Shown: positions 12,046 to 25,209 of the stretch, piece by piece | Numbering within the stretch: the stretch's first letter is position 1 | Layout: the number at the start of each line of letters is the position of its first letter | Source of the DNA: Sipunculus nudus | Lineage: Eukaryota; Annelida; Sipuncula; Golfingiida; Sipunculidae | Direction of reading: 5' to 3' | Length of the DNA stretch: 64,000 bases | NCBI GenBank assembly: GCA_026874595.1 | Contig: CM049320.1 | Location: 28,570,714-28,634,713 of the forward strand | The notes under the pieces: generated by a model | Seen by the model: only the letters and a program-made list of their open reading frames with translations | Databases searched by the model: none | Told to the model about the DNA's origin: nothing | Translations under genes and position numbers: made by a program

Positions 12046-14892
12046 CGCAACCACCTAAACCATGCCTCGATTAGCTATAATATTTATTTGTATATTTATT
12101 TATTATTTATATTATTTTTTATGAAAGGATTATAAGTAAGACCATCCTGTTGTAAAGATTCTGCCACGAACTGCACCAAACCAGTCCTAAAAAAATTCGT
12201 GTTTCTCCAATGGATAAATAAACGGAGGGGCGGGAGAGGGATTGGAGTTCAGCATCTTCGAGGCTATAGGGAGAACAAGAAAATATACAAAAATAAAATA
12301 AAAGTAGGTCAACAGGTTGCTGAAAGGGTGCACATGGATGTTGTACTTAAGAAAGAAGCGATAGTCTGATAGATGAAAGAAGGGGAAATGAGAAGATTTA
12401 ATTAACAATATAAATTACGAACCATCCTGTCTAGCATGCCGACCATCTTTCCTTGTTTTTTTTAATATTTTTTGAAACATTGAATATCCTGATATAGTTA
12501 CCAGGAGGCAGTACAAAAAATATGTAAAAGTTTAAGTCAGCATCAATTCCGTATTGTTACGTTTTACGACGATGTTGATTTTTCTTTGAAGAGCGGCAAA
12601 TTGCTATTGGGTTCTTAAAATCCTCATACTAGTCTATCTCTGCCAATTAATGTCACGAACTTCTATTTTCAATTGAAATATAAAAGGTCAATGGTTATTT
12701 TGTTGCTAGTATACGCCACGCTTTTGTGGTTTTCATCTTGGGAAGGCACTTAAGTGTATCCTGGAAAAAAATGAAATAAACTGGATGACATTTACTAGCG
12801 CATTTATGCTATGTAATAACTAATACATAGACCGATCGTCATATGCATTGTGGATTGCGTCATAAGGCTGGAACATTCATATTTCATACCATATAGCGCA
12901 TTGACGCTGAAGCGATTAACCATAACAGACACTTGACTAAATTGATACGGTAGCCGACATGGTCCCTGACTTGTTTATAGACTAATAATTGTGTCAACAG
13001 AGCCATCATCAGCAATATTGATAAAAATTCGAATCCCCGTGTCAGTTATCTGGCTGCTTGCCTCCGCTTGTAGGACCTTTACAGGCACCGACCACTGGCC
13101 ATATTAGTACACAACAACACTGCACATGGTAGACCTTTATTCAATATTTTTTTTTTAACTCTCGGTTTCACAAAATTAATGTTGTTCATCAATGATGCCA
13201 TTCATCCAAACTAACAGTAAAATAAATAATAATAAAAAAAAAAATTTTGTGTGATTGTTTAGAAGATTATGCTACCCGGGATGACCATCACCTTATCACA
13301 GCATATATCTACATATCACATTGTCATTTTAATTGTTACTACATGGCAGCAGAGAATCCGTTTTTGGGAGTTTTAAATATTAAGGTGTAGGCTAAATATA
13401 TGATTGAGAGAACAAATTTAAAGCACAACCAGGATACATCTGATCAAGCACACGTGTGACACTGCCGTTTTATGCTAGACCAGGTAATAACGCAGTTTAA
13501 ACGCTGACTACATAGGCCTGATAATTAAAACAGAAGATACGGAAAGGTAGACGTCTTACACTATCAACGCTTGAAGATGCATGATGGTGCACACAGTTAG
13601 TGACCTTTTCGATAACTTCAAATCACCTTTGACATAGCTTCTTTTCTAAATGATACGAGATATATTTTCAACTCTTCACGTTTGACCTTTCATTGAAAGT
13701 ACTGCATGGCGTTATGGTCTTGATCAATATGGCTTGTTATAGACAAGCAAGCAAATCAATATAGTTAATAATACATGAATGAGGTGTCCCTTGTGGAACT
13801 TTGTCCAATGCCATATATTCTACTGCAACACGTGGATACTCCCGCCGTAAAAAAAGTGAAAACATTTCTTTTAATTCTAGCTCCCATGCAGAAATTACCT
13901 TTATCAGTAATTCATATAGTACAGCATAACAAGGATGATAATTGACATGAAGTGTTTAAACACATATTGTTAGGCCATGACAAAGGTGCTTTTGGTTTAT
14001 AACATACATTATTTTCTATGCTTGAGGAATGCTTGAATCCATTCAGTCCTACTGTTGTCAGGTACCTGGCATTCATGACAGCCATCAAAATACTAAAAGC
14101 AGATTTTTTTTCTTCAAAAATATCCTATCTGCTTTCATGCAGAAACCTACTCACAACGATTGCACTTCAGAAATATTGCACTTAACACCATGCCATAGAA
14201 CACTGTACAGGCAGCGTCATTCGAAAGTACACATAAAATGTTCTCTCGAATTTTTATCATCGTTAAATTAAGAACATGTTGGTTCCACTACTGCCATGAT
14301 AGTATGTTCATTCGTGAACAAATATAATAAAACCTCTGCCTCCACACTTGCCAGTCCACATCTTTAGTTTTTTTACTGTCATGGGAGATATTTAAAAAAA
14401 ACTATTATGCTTTTGCATTTAGTTTAATCTGCAATAGGGATCTTTTACCATTAGCGTCGTGGAGTCTTAAAAGAATTCTTATTTCGAAAATGTAGTGGCT
14501 ATCTTATTAGCGTCAGTTTATTTTCAATGTTTAGAAGCAGAACATATTTATATTAAGTATTCAGTAAACTATGAAATAAAAAAATAGAAGCCACACGAGA
14601 TAATACTTCCAAAAAACACAGATTCTGCTTTGTGACGGAAGCATGGTTACTTCTTATAATCATCTATTACCATTTTGGAACCTAGATCCCAGCACGTAGA
14701 CCGAGATTAGATTAACCTAAGTGGTTGGTTGGCTAAACATTAATTTAATCACTCAATTGTTTCTTGTCTATGCATAAATTGCAACACAACAGAGATACAC
14801 AGGAACCGTTTGTTTTGAACCGTTTTTTTCTCGAATAACTTAATCGGACGTTCTTTATATTATATCGACATTTCAAAATAATAAAAAAAGGA

Positions 14893-14909
14893 ATATATAT
14901 ATATATATA

Positions 14910-14957
<48 letters not shown>
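14893..14957. repeat. (TA)n microsatellite
   Basis: Alternating TA with a single C interruption. Confidence 0.95.
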
Positions 14958-14960
<3 letters not shown>

Positions 14961-15149
14961 TCAAGCTTGCTTTTCATGTCGGTGGTGCATGCTTAAATTA
15001 TGATAATAACCGGGATATGATATTACGCCGGTTTAAACAACGATGTGCTTTTGAGTCATAATATTAAATAAAAAGGAAACAGAAATGTTTATGAATACTT
15101 TTATTGCACAACGGCATATCAAATTACGTTTATGCGCACCTGTCAATTT

Positions 15150-15760
15150 ATTTCTGTTTTTTTTTCTGTTTCCCGACTATTGCGCCTTATTTTCCGGATG
15201 TCTTTCAAAAACTCAAATTTCCATGATCTTTTTATATGCAAGGTTTGTTCGGTGAGCGGGCTTCTTCATGCCATTGTCAACATTCTGAAGTTTCTCGGCG
15301 ATTGAGGTTTTGGACCGGGTATCTCCTCCAGTGCTCACAAAATCTCCAGCTTTTCGTTTACCTTACAGGAGATTTCCAGTCGTAAGGAAAGTTAATAGCT
15401 CGTGCTTCATATCATCTCGGCGAAATGTCACCGAGGTGTAAAACGCGGCCTTTCAAAGGCCAAGAGATCATTATGTATGTCATGTGGTAGAAAACATCGC
15501 CCTTGTGAACGTACGCAGAAACGCAACGATCAGAATTACCGTGGTGTTTTAAAAAACGTTAATTTGCTTCGCGACGGCAGTGACCCGCATGCATCACTAC
15601 TCTTGCCTGCCGCACACAGGTGGGAAATGTGATTGTTTGATACGCCTGACCGATTACAGGCTTTGGGCCTCGTTTGCTCGCCGTGTCGGCGTTTAATGTG
15701 ATATGAACTGCGAAGTGGTATAACTGCCAAGGGTTCCAAGCATGATAACAAACGGGATTA
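15150..15760. other. GC-richer coding-like island, unassigned
   Basis: About 600 bp with clearly higher GC and more CpG than its flanks, and medium-length frames on both strands: plus 15402-15632 with a SCGRKHRPC stretch, and minus 15751-15536. I cannot assign a family and frames are interrupted. The likeliest explanation is a fragment of a transposable element. The flanks 14300-15150 and 15760-18840 show no gene that I can support. Confidence 0.3.
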
Positions 15761-18700
15761 TGACAATATTCAATGATATGGATTTTCAGTGCAGCATTTT
15801 GACCAATTTCCTATTTTTAATCATATGCTGCACCACATAAAGAAACGTTAAATATTTAATTTACAGAATCATATGTGCCAAATTGATAATATTTATACCC
15901 TAATATAGTCTTTGTCAAATCTGAATAAAACTTCAGAGCCATTACTGGGTTTATAATTTTCTCAAAACCATTGGTGTACATCACGAAACAAAAAGGGCCA
16001 ACTTAAAGGCATATACCATTTTTAAACTGCCTTGAAGTTTAAGTTGTAATTATCAAATGTGCAATGAGCAATTGGTTCACAGAAAATCTCTTCAGCGGAT
16101 GAAATAAAATGGATTAGAATCCAGTTGATTGTCGATAAGAGCAATGCATGGATTGCTGGCAGTACCTACGATATGGCTACTTGCCTGGTATTGTATAGGT
16201 TTTTAGGGCTGCACATACATTCAATGATTGTTAAGTTTCCAGTTAATAAAATAAAACTTCGAAATTACGACCACCATGGGGACTCGATAAAGTGCTCGCA
16301 ACTGAGAGGTGATCGTATGGGCGAGGTCTTATATTAAGAGAATCGAGACCCGTAAAATTTGGTTGTTGATTTAAGGTGGTCGCAAGACCGTCGTAAGGCG
16401 AGGGTTAACTGAACAAGAAAAACCAGTGCCAGCCATGATAAACAGATGGGCGATATGCTACACATGTTTCAGAGAGAGAGAGAGGCAGGTTACTGGTTCG
16501 GATCGATGAATAGACACCTTGCCTCAGCATGACCTCCAGCATTAAAAGTAGATGAATTATTAACGTGCCAGTCTACGCGAAGTTGAAAATAAACATGTAG
16601 CTATTTTAAGATCCAGGGCTTGTCTGGCTATTTAACTTCTCCACGAATCTGACCAATTATTTTAGTCTTGTAAATCGGTATAGGTTTACCTGCCTGTGTT
16701 CTTGTTGGTAAGGAATGTAAACAACTTCAAATTTCTGTGTTTTTTAGTAATAATGGAGTAGATTGGACGTTATGATGTGACCCCATAACATGCCCCTGTT
16801 AAAGTGTATGGTATATCATTGAAGCAAATTCTCTATTAAACCGAGCGAGAGAACTGGCTCTCAGGAAGATGATGCACCAAAACATCAATGGATAATTTTG
16901 TTAATCGTCTTGTCCCTTTCCATGGATATCTCTTTAATATCATTCTTTATTGTTAAACTTATATGTGACTGCTGCTTCAGTGGGAATTAAGGATGGATAC
17001 TTTAAATATCACATACATACACACATATGTATATATATTCAACTGCATCCTACAAACACCATAAAGGGGTGAGTGAATGCAAAGCGTTGCACGGAAGGTA
17101 TGGTGTACGATTCCTATCCAACTGCATGCAGTTCTGGTATAGTATATAACTTAATTCGTCTGATTATTATTGTCTAACCATAACCCCTTATAATGTGCAT
17201 ACAAGAAATATCACCCTTTTGCTTTGGGGGATAATACAGAGAGTATTATATAGCAATTTGACATGATTTATTCTGACAAGTTTGATCAGGTTTTAGCCAT
17301 ACCGGTTTAATGTTCATTTAATACTGGTCGTTAGCAAGATTCCCATCTATAGGTAAATGCAATTTGTTATTGAGTCTATCAGCAATCTCAGTCAGCAACT
17401 CGATTATTTTTCATCCATATTTTCCGATCACATGTTCATATGGAGAACTTGGATCATTCCAGTTCAGTATTTTCATGGAAACATATGTTAACCTTAGACC
17501 GGCTCTTAAATTCAATAATTCTTTTGTGACTAATTGTTCATGACTATAATGCGTTTTTTTATTGCCAGATGCTTGCCAACACTTGGTAATAATAATATTC
17601 ATTAGATAACTACTGCCATAATACGAGAAATTTGACAATTGTAAGAAAGTTTAAAATAAATAAACAACCATGACAAAAGTTTAGAATTTATCTACAATTT
17701 CCAGGTATCAAATAAATATCTGTAGAAGGCTATATTTCTGTAGAGGTAAATATCGTCTATATTTAAATTATTTTTAAATTGTAACATTCATTTTTTCTTA
17801 TAAACACAGTTATATTAATATATTATATATTTGATTGAAAAATTCATTAAACGCTTACATGTTTAGTCTTATGGACATTGTAAATATTGCACAAAATCAA
17901 AGCTATTACTTCATAACGTCTTATCATTTCATTTTTCGTAATTGATTTTGTGGGTATGGTGAGAAAAGCAATAATAATGTTCCAAAACGACGAATTGAGA
18001 GGATTTGGTATAACCCTGGTATATAATAACGGGAAGATCTTATTATTCATTTAAGGTATTTAACGCCTTTTTAAGAGAAAAAAATTCATTTGTGGACATA
18101 CTATAAATCCGTTTGAAAATTTGTTAATTTTATATCGGTGATTTCGGTGGTTCGTTAAGTCTATAAGCACTTTAACGCAAAATATAAAAAAAAGACTTCT
18201 GATGAAATCCAGTAGAGGGTCAAGAATAACACATCAGAAAGGCTCCATGAAATTACAATCTGAATATTTTTTTTAAAAAATAAATACAGATAGTTTGAGA
18301 GTAAAAGAGACAGTCGTCATAAACTAAATTTCCTACATACTTAATGTTTATTCAGGTGCGTCCTAAGTCAACGGCGAGAAAAGGTGAACGATTCCTATGT
18401 ATACTGTGGTCTATTTAATATTACGAACGTAGGTGCATCCTGAAAGCTTACATGACTTGCATCACTCACAGGAATTTTATCATTAGCTGATGGCATCCTG
18501 GAAGTAAGGATCTAAGATTGTAGAGTAGCAAATCAGCTGTTCTAAGTATCGGACAAAAATTCAGCTTAGTGGTAGTATTTCAAATACAAAATATGTAAAT
18601 GGCGTAATGGCACGACCTTAAATTGTAAATTAACGGAATGGGTGATTTTGTATCTAGTATTAAAGTAAGCGACTACGGAGCGAAGCAGAAACACGGATAT

Positions 18701-18842
18701 GACATCAGTTATCAGAAATCGATATGTGGCATGGCATGCTGCCCGCTCTGCTCACGACTGCGCTCATTGTCAATATATACAACATGGTTTAGCTAGGTTG
18801 ACTGTTGTTCATCGGAGCTATTAGAGCAATCACAGTTTGTCC

Positions 18843-19640
18843 TTCGTCCGTCCTCCAGTCCGTCCATCCGTCCCTCTGTCCATTGAAGGTGCACAAACAG
18901 GGCAAAACATTTCTATTGCAAGGAGGTACTAAACAAATGTCTCTGCATTCTTAAAATTAGGTCACGGTAAGGTATATATTGCGAGCTATGGGCCGAAAAC
19001 ATGATTTAAGATGTATATCAGATGGACAGAAATTGTATCCGTTAGGCCTCGGATTTTCTAACGGGGGCTTCTGTGCAAAATTCCTTAGAAACCTGAAAAA
19101 AAGGTCATCTGACCTATATATTATATAAATGCCTGCCGAAAACATGATTTTGAGCATCCAAACACAAATTGTATCCATTAGGTCTAGCATTTTCTAATAA
19201 AACATCCGGAGAGGCTCTGGGCACATCTCCTTTGAAACCTCGAAATAGATCACGATGACCTATATTCTGCGAGCTACTGGCTAGGTGTTTTTGAGTACCC
19301 AAACAGAGAGGGCACGAAACTTAGGTCACTGTGAACAAAACATGTGGGCTGAGGAAAAAACAAGATTTAATCACCCTGGAAGCAGATGTTCAACCCTCGC
19401 AGCAGTTGGACCCAGAAACAACTAACTTAAATAAGATACAGGGTTTCCCCCGTGAACTCTTCTTTGAAGCCGTAAATAAGGTTCCTGTGACCGATGTTCT
19501 TTGAGCAACGTAAAAAAACATGGTATGAGCATCACGAAAGTCAGATGGACACTGATTTTAGCAGTTAGAAGGAGATTTTCAATTAATATTTTTTTGGGTA
19601 AAAACTGGGGAGATTTCATATGACAACCCTAAGTCATTTA
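18843..19640. repeat. Decayed ~144-bp tandem repeat, preceded by a (TCCG)-type run
   Basis: A motif of the form RGRTCAYxRTGACCTATATT followed by gcgagct and gccgaaaacatgattt recurs at about 18960, 19104 and 19248, with a further decayed unit near 19480. The spacing is 144 bp between the first three. It starts next to a pyrimidine run with repeated tccgtcc at 18843-18885. Short minus-strand frames of 62-77 codons across it follow from the repeat and look non-coding. Confidence 0.6.
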
Positions 19641-20281
19641 TTGCTAGGTCCTGAAAATCGAAGCGGGCCTAATGGGCTATTATCTGTTTGTTTACCTCAA
19701 AACTCAAGTCGTTTTAACTAAAATTCAGCAATTCCTCGCATATTTTTAGCCTTGGCTAACAAAATCTATTTCATTACACCGTCAAACAAGGCCCTAACGC
19801 TAGCGTACTGTGTGTTGTGTTTCATGCATTAAAATTATACATAGCTCATTATCTACTGAAGATTTATAAAATAATTCCCTTCTCGTTAATAAGACTCTCA
19901 GACCTCCTACATTACTGTTATTATTTGAGGTTCAGGACCATTTAATCTAGCCATTATAGCATAAACATACAGTTTTATGTTTGAAGTAACCTACAACAGA
20001 GATAACTGCTCGTGCAATTTATTGAAACAAACAATAAACATATAACTCTTCTATCAATTTCAAAGCCAATCCAATCTGACGATTAAACTGCTAGAGTATT
20101 TACTCGTAACAAAAAAAAAAAAAAAAAGAAATATTAAAAGTAACAATGGTATCGGAGGCTGCATATTAAGGATTAAAAATCTAGGTTATTGATGATCAGG
20201 CTGAGTTCCAGTAGTATTGCCGTTGAATGGGAACCATTGCAATATTAAAGTTATTTTTACATGTGTGCTCAAAGCATGATT

Positions 20282-20500
20282 TCAGTTTAAACCATATTTA
20301 ATCTGCAGAGTTGAAATAAATAATAACATAAACGTGAATATCAGTATAATATTAAAATATGAAGCTGCATATACTAACAAAACACTGACAACAAAAATAA
20401 ATGTAGTTCCTGCATTCCATATTTTGCATTTTGACACTGTGCAAACACCATAAAAAATTGGAATGATTGGTAAAATTGGACAGATCGGTAAAAATATCAA
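20282..20500 (-). other. Short hydrophobic open frame, two membrane-like segments
   Basis: A 72-codon frame with two hydrophobic stretches (FIFVVSVLLVYAASYF and NIILIFTFMLLFISTL) separated by almost nothing, like a helical hairpin. A TTTGCACAG acceptor-like site lies at its start. It sits just downstream, on the same strand, of the coding relic at 20560-21627 and might be its last exon. AT-rich DNA gives such frames by chance, so this is weak. Confidence 0.2.
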
Positions 20501-20559
20501 TTTATCCTATCCTTTAATTAGCTAAAGATCATAAACATTACCTTTGGGTCCATATAAAT

Positions 20560-21627
20560 CAAAATAGTTTAACAGTCCATTCAGAAAGTCATTTATATAT
20601 TTAGGCATCATATACCTCCTCAGAGACCTCAATTTTCGTCGCGAACTCACATTAACGCCTAGGTCCCAACGCTTTCTTGTTCTACGCTATATGTCTGTGT
20701 AATGGGCGTATGCTCCTTGTTGCACAACTTTTGACTCTCCTTCATTAGCGCTTTGCGCTTTTTCCTTTGAAAAAATCTTCCTGGCTGTTGTACTCCCTAT
20801 TTTAACTTCGTCCGTTAATTCACAGCTTATCCCGCTAAAGTCCGTATGTGTGTGCCTGTTACATTTGCCTTTAAGGATTGAGGAGAAAAATCACCTTTTG
20901 TAAGATCTTCAGAAATCCAAAGTCTACCTTTATTTGTATTATTTAAGTTCGTTTTAGCATTTTCAATCAGGGCCTTTCTCTTTGGGCGGATTTGTAGTCT
21001 GGCATTAATTGGTCTATTTTTACCTGGTCTTTTTTATCTTGTCCTTTGCGCATTCTCTATAAAGATAGTAGCCTAATGTTTATTTTCAAATGGGTGCCAG
21101 CAGTTGTGAGCAATTATGTTACCAACAATATCTAAACAACTTTTTCCTGTCTGCTCCGCTACGACATTCAAATCTCTGCTATGTCCTTCATGTTTACTTT
21201 TGCTGACGTAAAGCCTCTTAATTTGTTATGTTTTAGAGACCGTTTCTCTTTTAACAAAATCCGTATCCTTTTCAAATTCTTATTTTCGTGGAGCTCAAGT
21301 TTTTCCTGTGTACTATTACTTTACGAAAACCTCGCACCGATCTAAAATTCATCTTCACTTGTTTATGAATGTTTGTTAACTGTTCGTTTAAGGGAGAGCA
21401 CCGCTGCTTTAATATAGCTTACATAAGTCCAAAGAGTCTCGAGTCTCTTAAAATGATTAAAAAGCTGCAATGATTCTGTCATGTAAAGATTTGAATTCAG
21501 CTTCGATGACAGATTTTAACACTTGCCTGTACGTCCATTGCCGCTCGGTCATCTTTGTCAGCTCCTGCTTGATTTGTCTTGTCGACCGTCAATATTGCTC
21601 CAAATCGCCCAGAGACTTCTCAGCCAT
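20560..21627 (-). pseudogene. Old coding relic, charged coiled-coil-like protein
   Basis: From an ATG at 21627 the minus strand reads MAEKSLGDLEQY, one stop, then IKQELTKMTERQW and VLKSVIEAEFKSLHD before more stops. Further down, other frames give K/E/R-rich segments (for example NKLRGFTSAKVNM). The pattern of long charged segments broken by scattered stops and frame changes suggests a decayed gene or processed pseudogene of a coiled-coil protein. The plus strand is strongly pyrimidine-rich over the whole block and GC is higher than the flanks. The family is not recognised. Confidence 0.4.
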
Positions 21628-22316
21628 ATCCTCACTTTTATTCTTTCAAAGCCCTGTAGTGAAGGGCATGTTCTATGTGTCCCGTATCCACGCTGACCTT
21701 TGAAAATGTCTTTCCATTCTTTGACCCTCATTAAAGTATGATCTATGCCTGTGCAACGGGGAATCGGAAGTCTACAACAGTAGTCTTACTAAGCTTTATT
21801 GTAACACCAGTAGTTATTATAGTAACCATTGCGGTACACCATAATGAGTACCGACCTATAAACCACCTGATATTTCTAAATATCTTCTTGTATTTTCTGA
21901 TCACATCATAAAATCTTTGAAATGTGCGATCCAGTTTTAAAGTCATCTACATTTTAAGTACAAGCATATTTGATAAGAAAGTGATGTGGTATATTTTGTT
22001 GTTTTTGGAAATGTTTCAAACGTTTTTCCAAGTATTGGTGAAGTTGAAATAAACGGGATTTCCCGGCTTAATTTCACTCATTTTTATTATCAATTCTCGG
22101 ATATTTAGTTAATTGTAAATATTGGATATTATAAAGGTTATCCCTTATATAATTATGGAGTCGGGTTCATGTTCGTTCAAGAAAATCGCTTCAAACTGAA
22201 TTTCTGTAAAATTACCCTTCTTTTTATAAGGAGATCTTTTAACTTTTTGAAGAAATTATATGGCTAATTTTATTCTGACATAATAATTAACCGTTTCAAT
22301 ATATAATATTATGCAG

Positions 22317-23033
22317 CAGCGCCTTCCTGTCCTGAGAACTGGGAAGAATATAATGGCAGTTGTTACTACTTGAGTGATTCTGTCGGTGGATCAGAGGCAC
22401 AGACTGCATGTAATCGTCTTTCAAGTGATTTGGTCATGATAGCAACAGCAGCAGAAAGGCAGTGGATGAAAAATGTACTGCTAGCACAGGTGTCCCCATG
22501 GATAGGCGGAGCTATCGACGGATTTTGTAAGTTAATGAATCTTTAAAATAGTATATATTTCAATGCCATTCAATTTTTCGAATGAATTTATGTTATAGGT
22601 AAAAAACGTTTAATACAGAAGATTTGGTATAGTGGGAAAATCGAGAAGCATCAACAATGACTAGTATTGATTGACAAGTGATTAACCGAGGTCACAGGTG
22701 ACATGAAACATTCGTTTTCAAATGAACACTTCGAAAACGTATAAATATGACCTATGATGTGTTCATATTTCGTCTGCTTGAAAGATTATAAGGTTATTTA
22801 AAAAATACACTCTTTTTTAATTTCATGTGATTTATCGTAAATTCCTTGAAGGGGATGGATTATGCACTCTCATGAATGCTGCACAGAAATGTTTGTGGTA
22901 CAGCAGCGATCGATGCAGTTATACTTATCCAGCAGTCTGCAGAAAAGGACTAGACAGTGCAGGTGAAGACACTTTCTCTTGTGATCAACTTAATATTCAC
23001 GATAAATCAAACTGTACTGATTCCTTTTGTTAA
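22317..23033 (+). CDS. Compact C-type-lectin-like gene (two CTLD exons)
   Basis: Exon 2 (22317-22526, 210 nt) follows TTATGCAG: CPENWEEYNGSCYYL, then TACNRLSSDLVMIATAAER, then WIGGAIDGF, ending in phase 1 at GTAAGT. Exon 3 starts at 22852 after TTGAAG and restores a Trp across the junction: WDGLCTLMNAAQKCLWY ... CSYTYPAVC. It may end at a phase-1 donor (22962, CAG|GTGAAG) or read on to the stop at 23031-23033. CPENW to PAVCRK is about 98 residues, against roughly 115-130 in ordinary CTLDs. The gap is the long-loop region, including EPN/QPD and WND, so calcium-dependent sugar binding is unlikely. Exon 1 may be 9943-10006. The reading frame is intact. Confidence 0.8.
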
Positions 23034-23269
23034 AATATAGGAGCAATGTGTGGAGCAATTCTTTAATTATGAATACTTTTTGCATTATATCTTGACTTCC
23101 TTACCTGGGTCATTCTCTAATTTTACTGAAAATTAATCTCGGTTGCAACAAATGAAATGTTATAAATCCACTGTTAAATTGATTTGATTGGATAATAATA
23201 TTTAATTGTTTATATATTTTAATTTTATTAAATAAATATAGGTATTTATAAAAAACAACGTTTGTATGT

Positions 23270-23283
23270 CTGTATGAAGGTAA

Positions 23284-23332
<49 letters not shown>

Positions 23333-23472
23333 GTGTAGCCGTGTTAGTCTCTTAGTGTATAGATAACAGGACGAAGACGCCTTTGTGTTGACTAACTGTT
23401 TAATTCAACCACGAGCATTCGAAGCTAATAGCTTCTTCATCAGGTGTCAAGTGGAAATGTATAGAAATCGGT

Positions 23473-23532
<60 letters not shown>

Positions 23533-23700
23533 AGATAAACAATTTCTAATGACCATAATGCATGGTATAGTGTAATGGATCTGTGATTGGCTACTCTGAA
23601 TTTGTACCATGTTGACCCAGATTCCGAATGTGTCATTGTTATTTACCCATAATGCTAGGTTATGAGTGTCCTGGTTATGTTGAGTTCATGTCCTCTGGCA
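23270..23700 (-). repeat. Interspersed repeat with hammerhead-like core, two internal (TA)n arrays
   Basis: The same element occurs on the plus strand at 35640-36070 and 60290-60735. It has a conserved end (ctaacacggctacacac on the minus strand), (TA)n at 23286-23330 and 23475-23528, and a hairpin motif at 23417-23443: CTGATGA, a perfect GAAGCTA/TAGCTTC stem, then GAA. The order CTGATGA-stem-GAAA resembles a hammerhead ribozyme core, a feature reported in Penelope-like elements. Stem III and the cleavage triplet are not evident. Confidence 0.6.
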
Positions 23701-23965
23701 TAATAAAGGTTTAAAGTTCAGTGTATAATAAAAAACACCCATGACCATACCAGGCCCGCAGGGGAGTTTTCTGACCCCTACACTTCCAGTAAGGAGGATA
23801 GACACTGTCCAAATGCAATATTTATACGACTAATATTTCTATGTAATTTTCTTGTTAAAACCTTTGACCCTTACGATAATATTTCTACCTTATGTGACAT
23901 TTCCGTCTGCCAACTTAATGCTCTCATCGTATAGAGATCACTGTTGTCTCTCTTCGTTAATTTAG

Positions 23966-24106
23966 TTGTGCGCCTCTCCGTCAGATACATCTGAATGCGA
24001 GAAGGCCGATGAATGCCATCCTTCAATTCTACCTACAATATTTATAGACCGATATAATCCTCAAGTTTCACTGACTGTCCAGCCAGATGGACTATATTTT
24101 ATTTAA
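23966..24106 (+). other. Possible terminal exon (low confidence)
   Basis: After a CTTCGTTAATTTAG acceptor-like site, a 46-codon frame reads LCASPSDTSECEKADECHP and runs to a stop at about 24104. Its acceptor would be phase 0, whereas the preceding CTLD exon ends in phase 1. Spliced in phase 1 it would add only nine residues. It may be chance. Confidence 0.2.
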
Positions 24107-24699
24107 ATTGAAGACGCATCAGATTTCACTCCCTACAATTGGTCTAGCTATAACTAGAAATAGCTTAATATTTCGTAACTAACATGGCTATTATTACAGC
24201 TGAAGTATTCAATAAAGACATGTTTTGACACAGTGTATTTGTTTATTTTGCTATTTGTGTCTTGTTTATGATATAAAGGTTTTGAAATGCCTGTTAATAT
24301 TTATAAAACTGATTATTGCGCTTAAATATTCATGCAATGTTTTCTCTGGAAACTTATCTGAAACTTAATGTTTTTGTCGGTGTAAGACATATGGAACAGG
24401 AAAACAACCCCCCCCCCCATACACATACTTTTATATATTATGGTACGAGACATCTACAAAAAAATCAAGCTTTTCTTACAGGCGCTCAAAAATGTCGATT
24501 GTCTAAATAAGGTCCACTGGGAGGCACTCAAATACCAGATTCCGGGCCCATAAATAACTACGATCGCTTGTGTGTCGTTTTGAAAGATCAAACAATTAAA
24601 CACCAAAAGACCATGCGGGGGCCGAGGACAGAGGGAACACATTTATATGTTATGTTACATAGTATCATTATATTCATACAGACACTCTTATTTATTGTT

Positions 24700-24878
24700 T
24701 ATTTATATATATATATATATATTATATATATATATATAAATATATACATATATATAACACTGAAGAAAAACAACACTGTAAATTCACAACAGACTGTTTC
24801 ATGGGATGCGACCCGATCATCAGGTGAACGTGGTTAGATATATATATATATAGGTTAAATATATTGATTATATATAAT

Positions 24879-24942
<64 letters not shown>
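24700..24942. repeat. Two (TA)n arrays flanking a short unique stretch
   Basis: TA arrays at about 24700-24760 and 24837-24942 separated by about 75 bp. An 11-C run lies upstream at 24408-24418. Confidence 0.9.
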
Positions 24943-24945
<3 letters not shown>

Positions 24946-25209
24946 TTCTAGCTTGTGTCACGGCTCGCCTACCATGTGACACAAGCATCGCAGACCTCAC
25001 GGCTTGCATTCCATTTCATTGGACTATAACTGATTTGTCCCACATGCCCCCCTCCTTCGTCGAAGTCACGTGTGTCATTTCTTTGGCTTCGCACCAGTTC
25101 TTTGCTATATTTAGAAGGTCGCCATGCAACTTCACTTGCATGGTCACTTTTCATGACCCTGTGATGCAAGCAGATTTGAACGTAAAGTCAGAACAAAGGA
25201 AAATACGCC

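Larger units (their letters stand above)
11020..14300. repeat. Segmental duplication SD1, copy 2
   Basis: Colinear with 5775-9470 and 42120-45160. It begins with the orphan signal exon region and continues through matching stretches near 12325, 12935, 13395 and 13536. No CTLD exons lie on its minus-strand downstream side (below 11000), so the duplication carried exon 1 and upstream DNA only. Confidence 0.85.
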
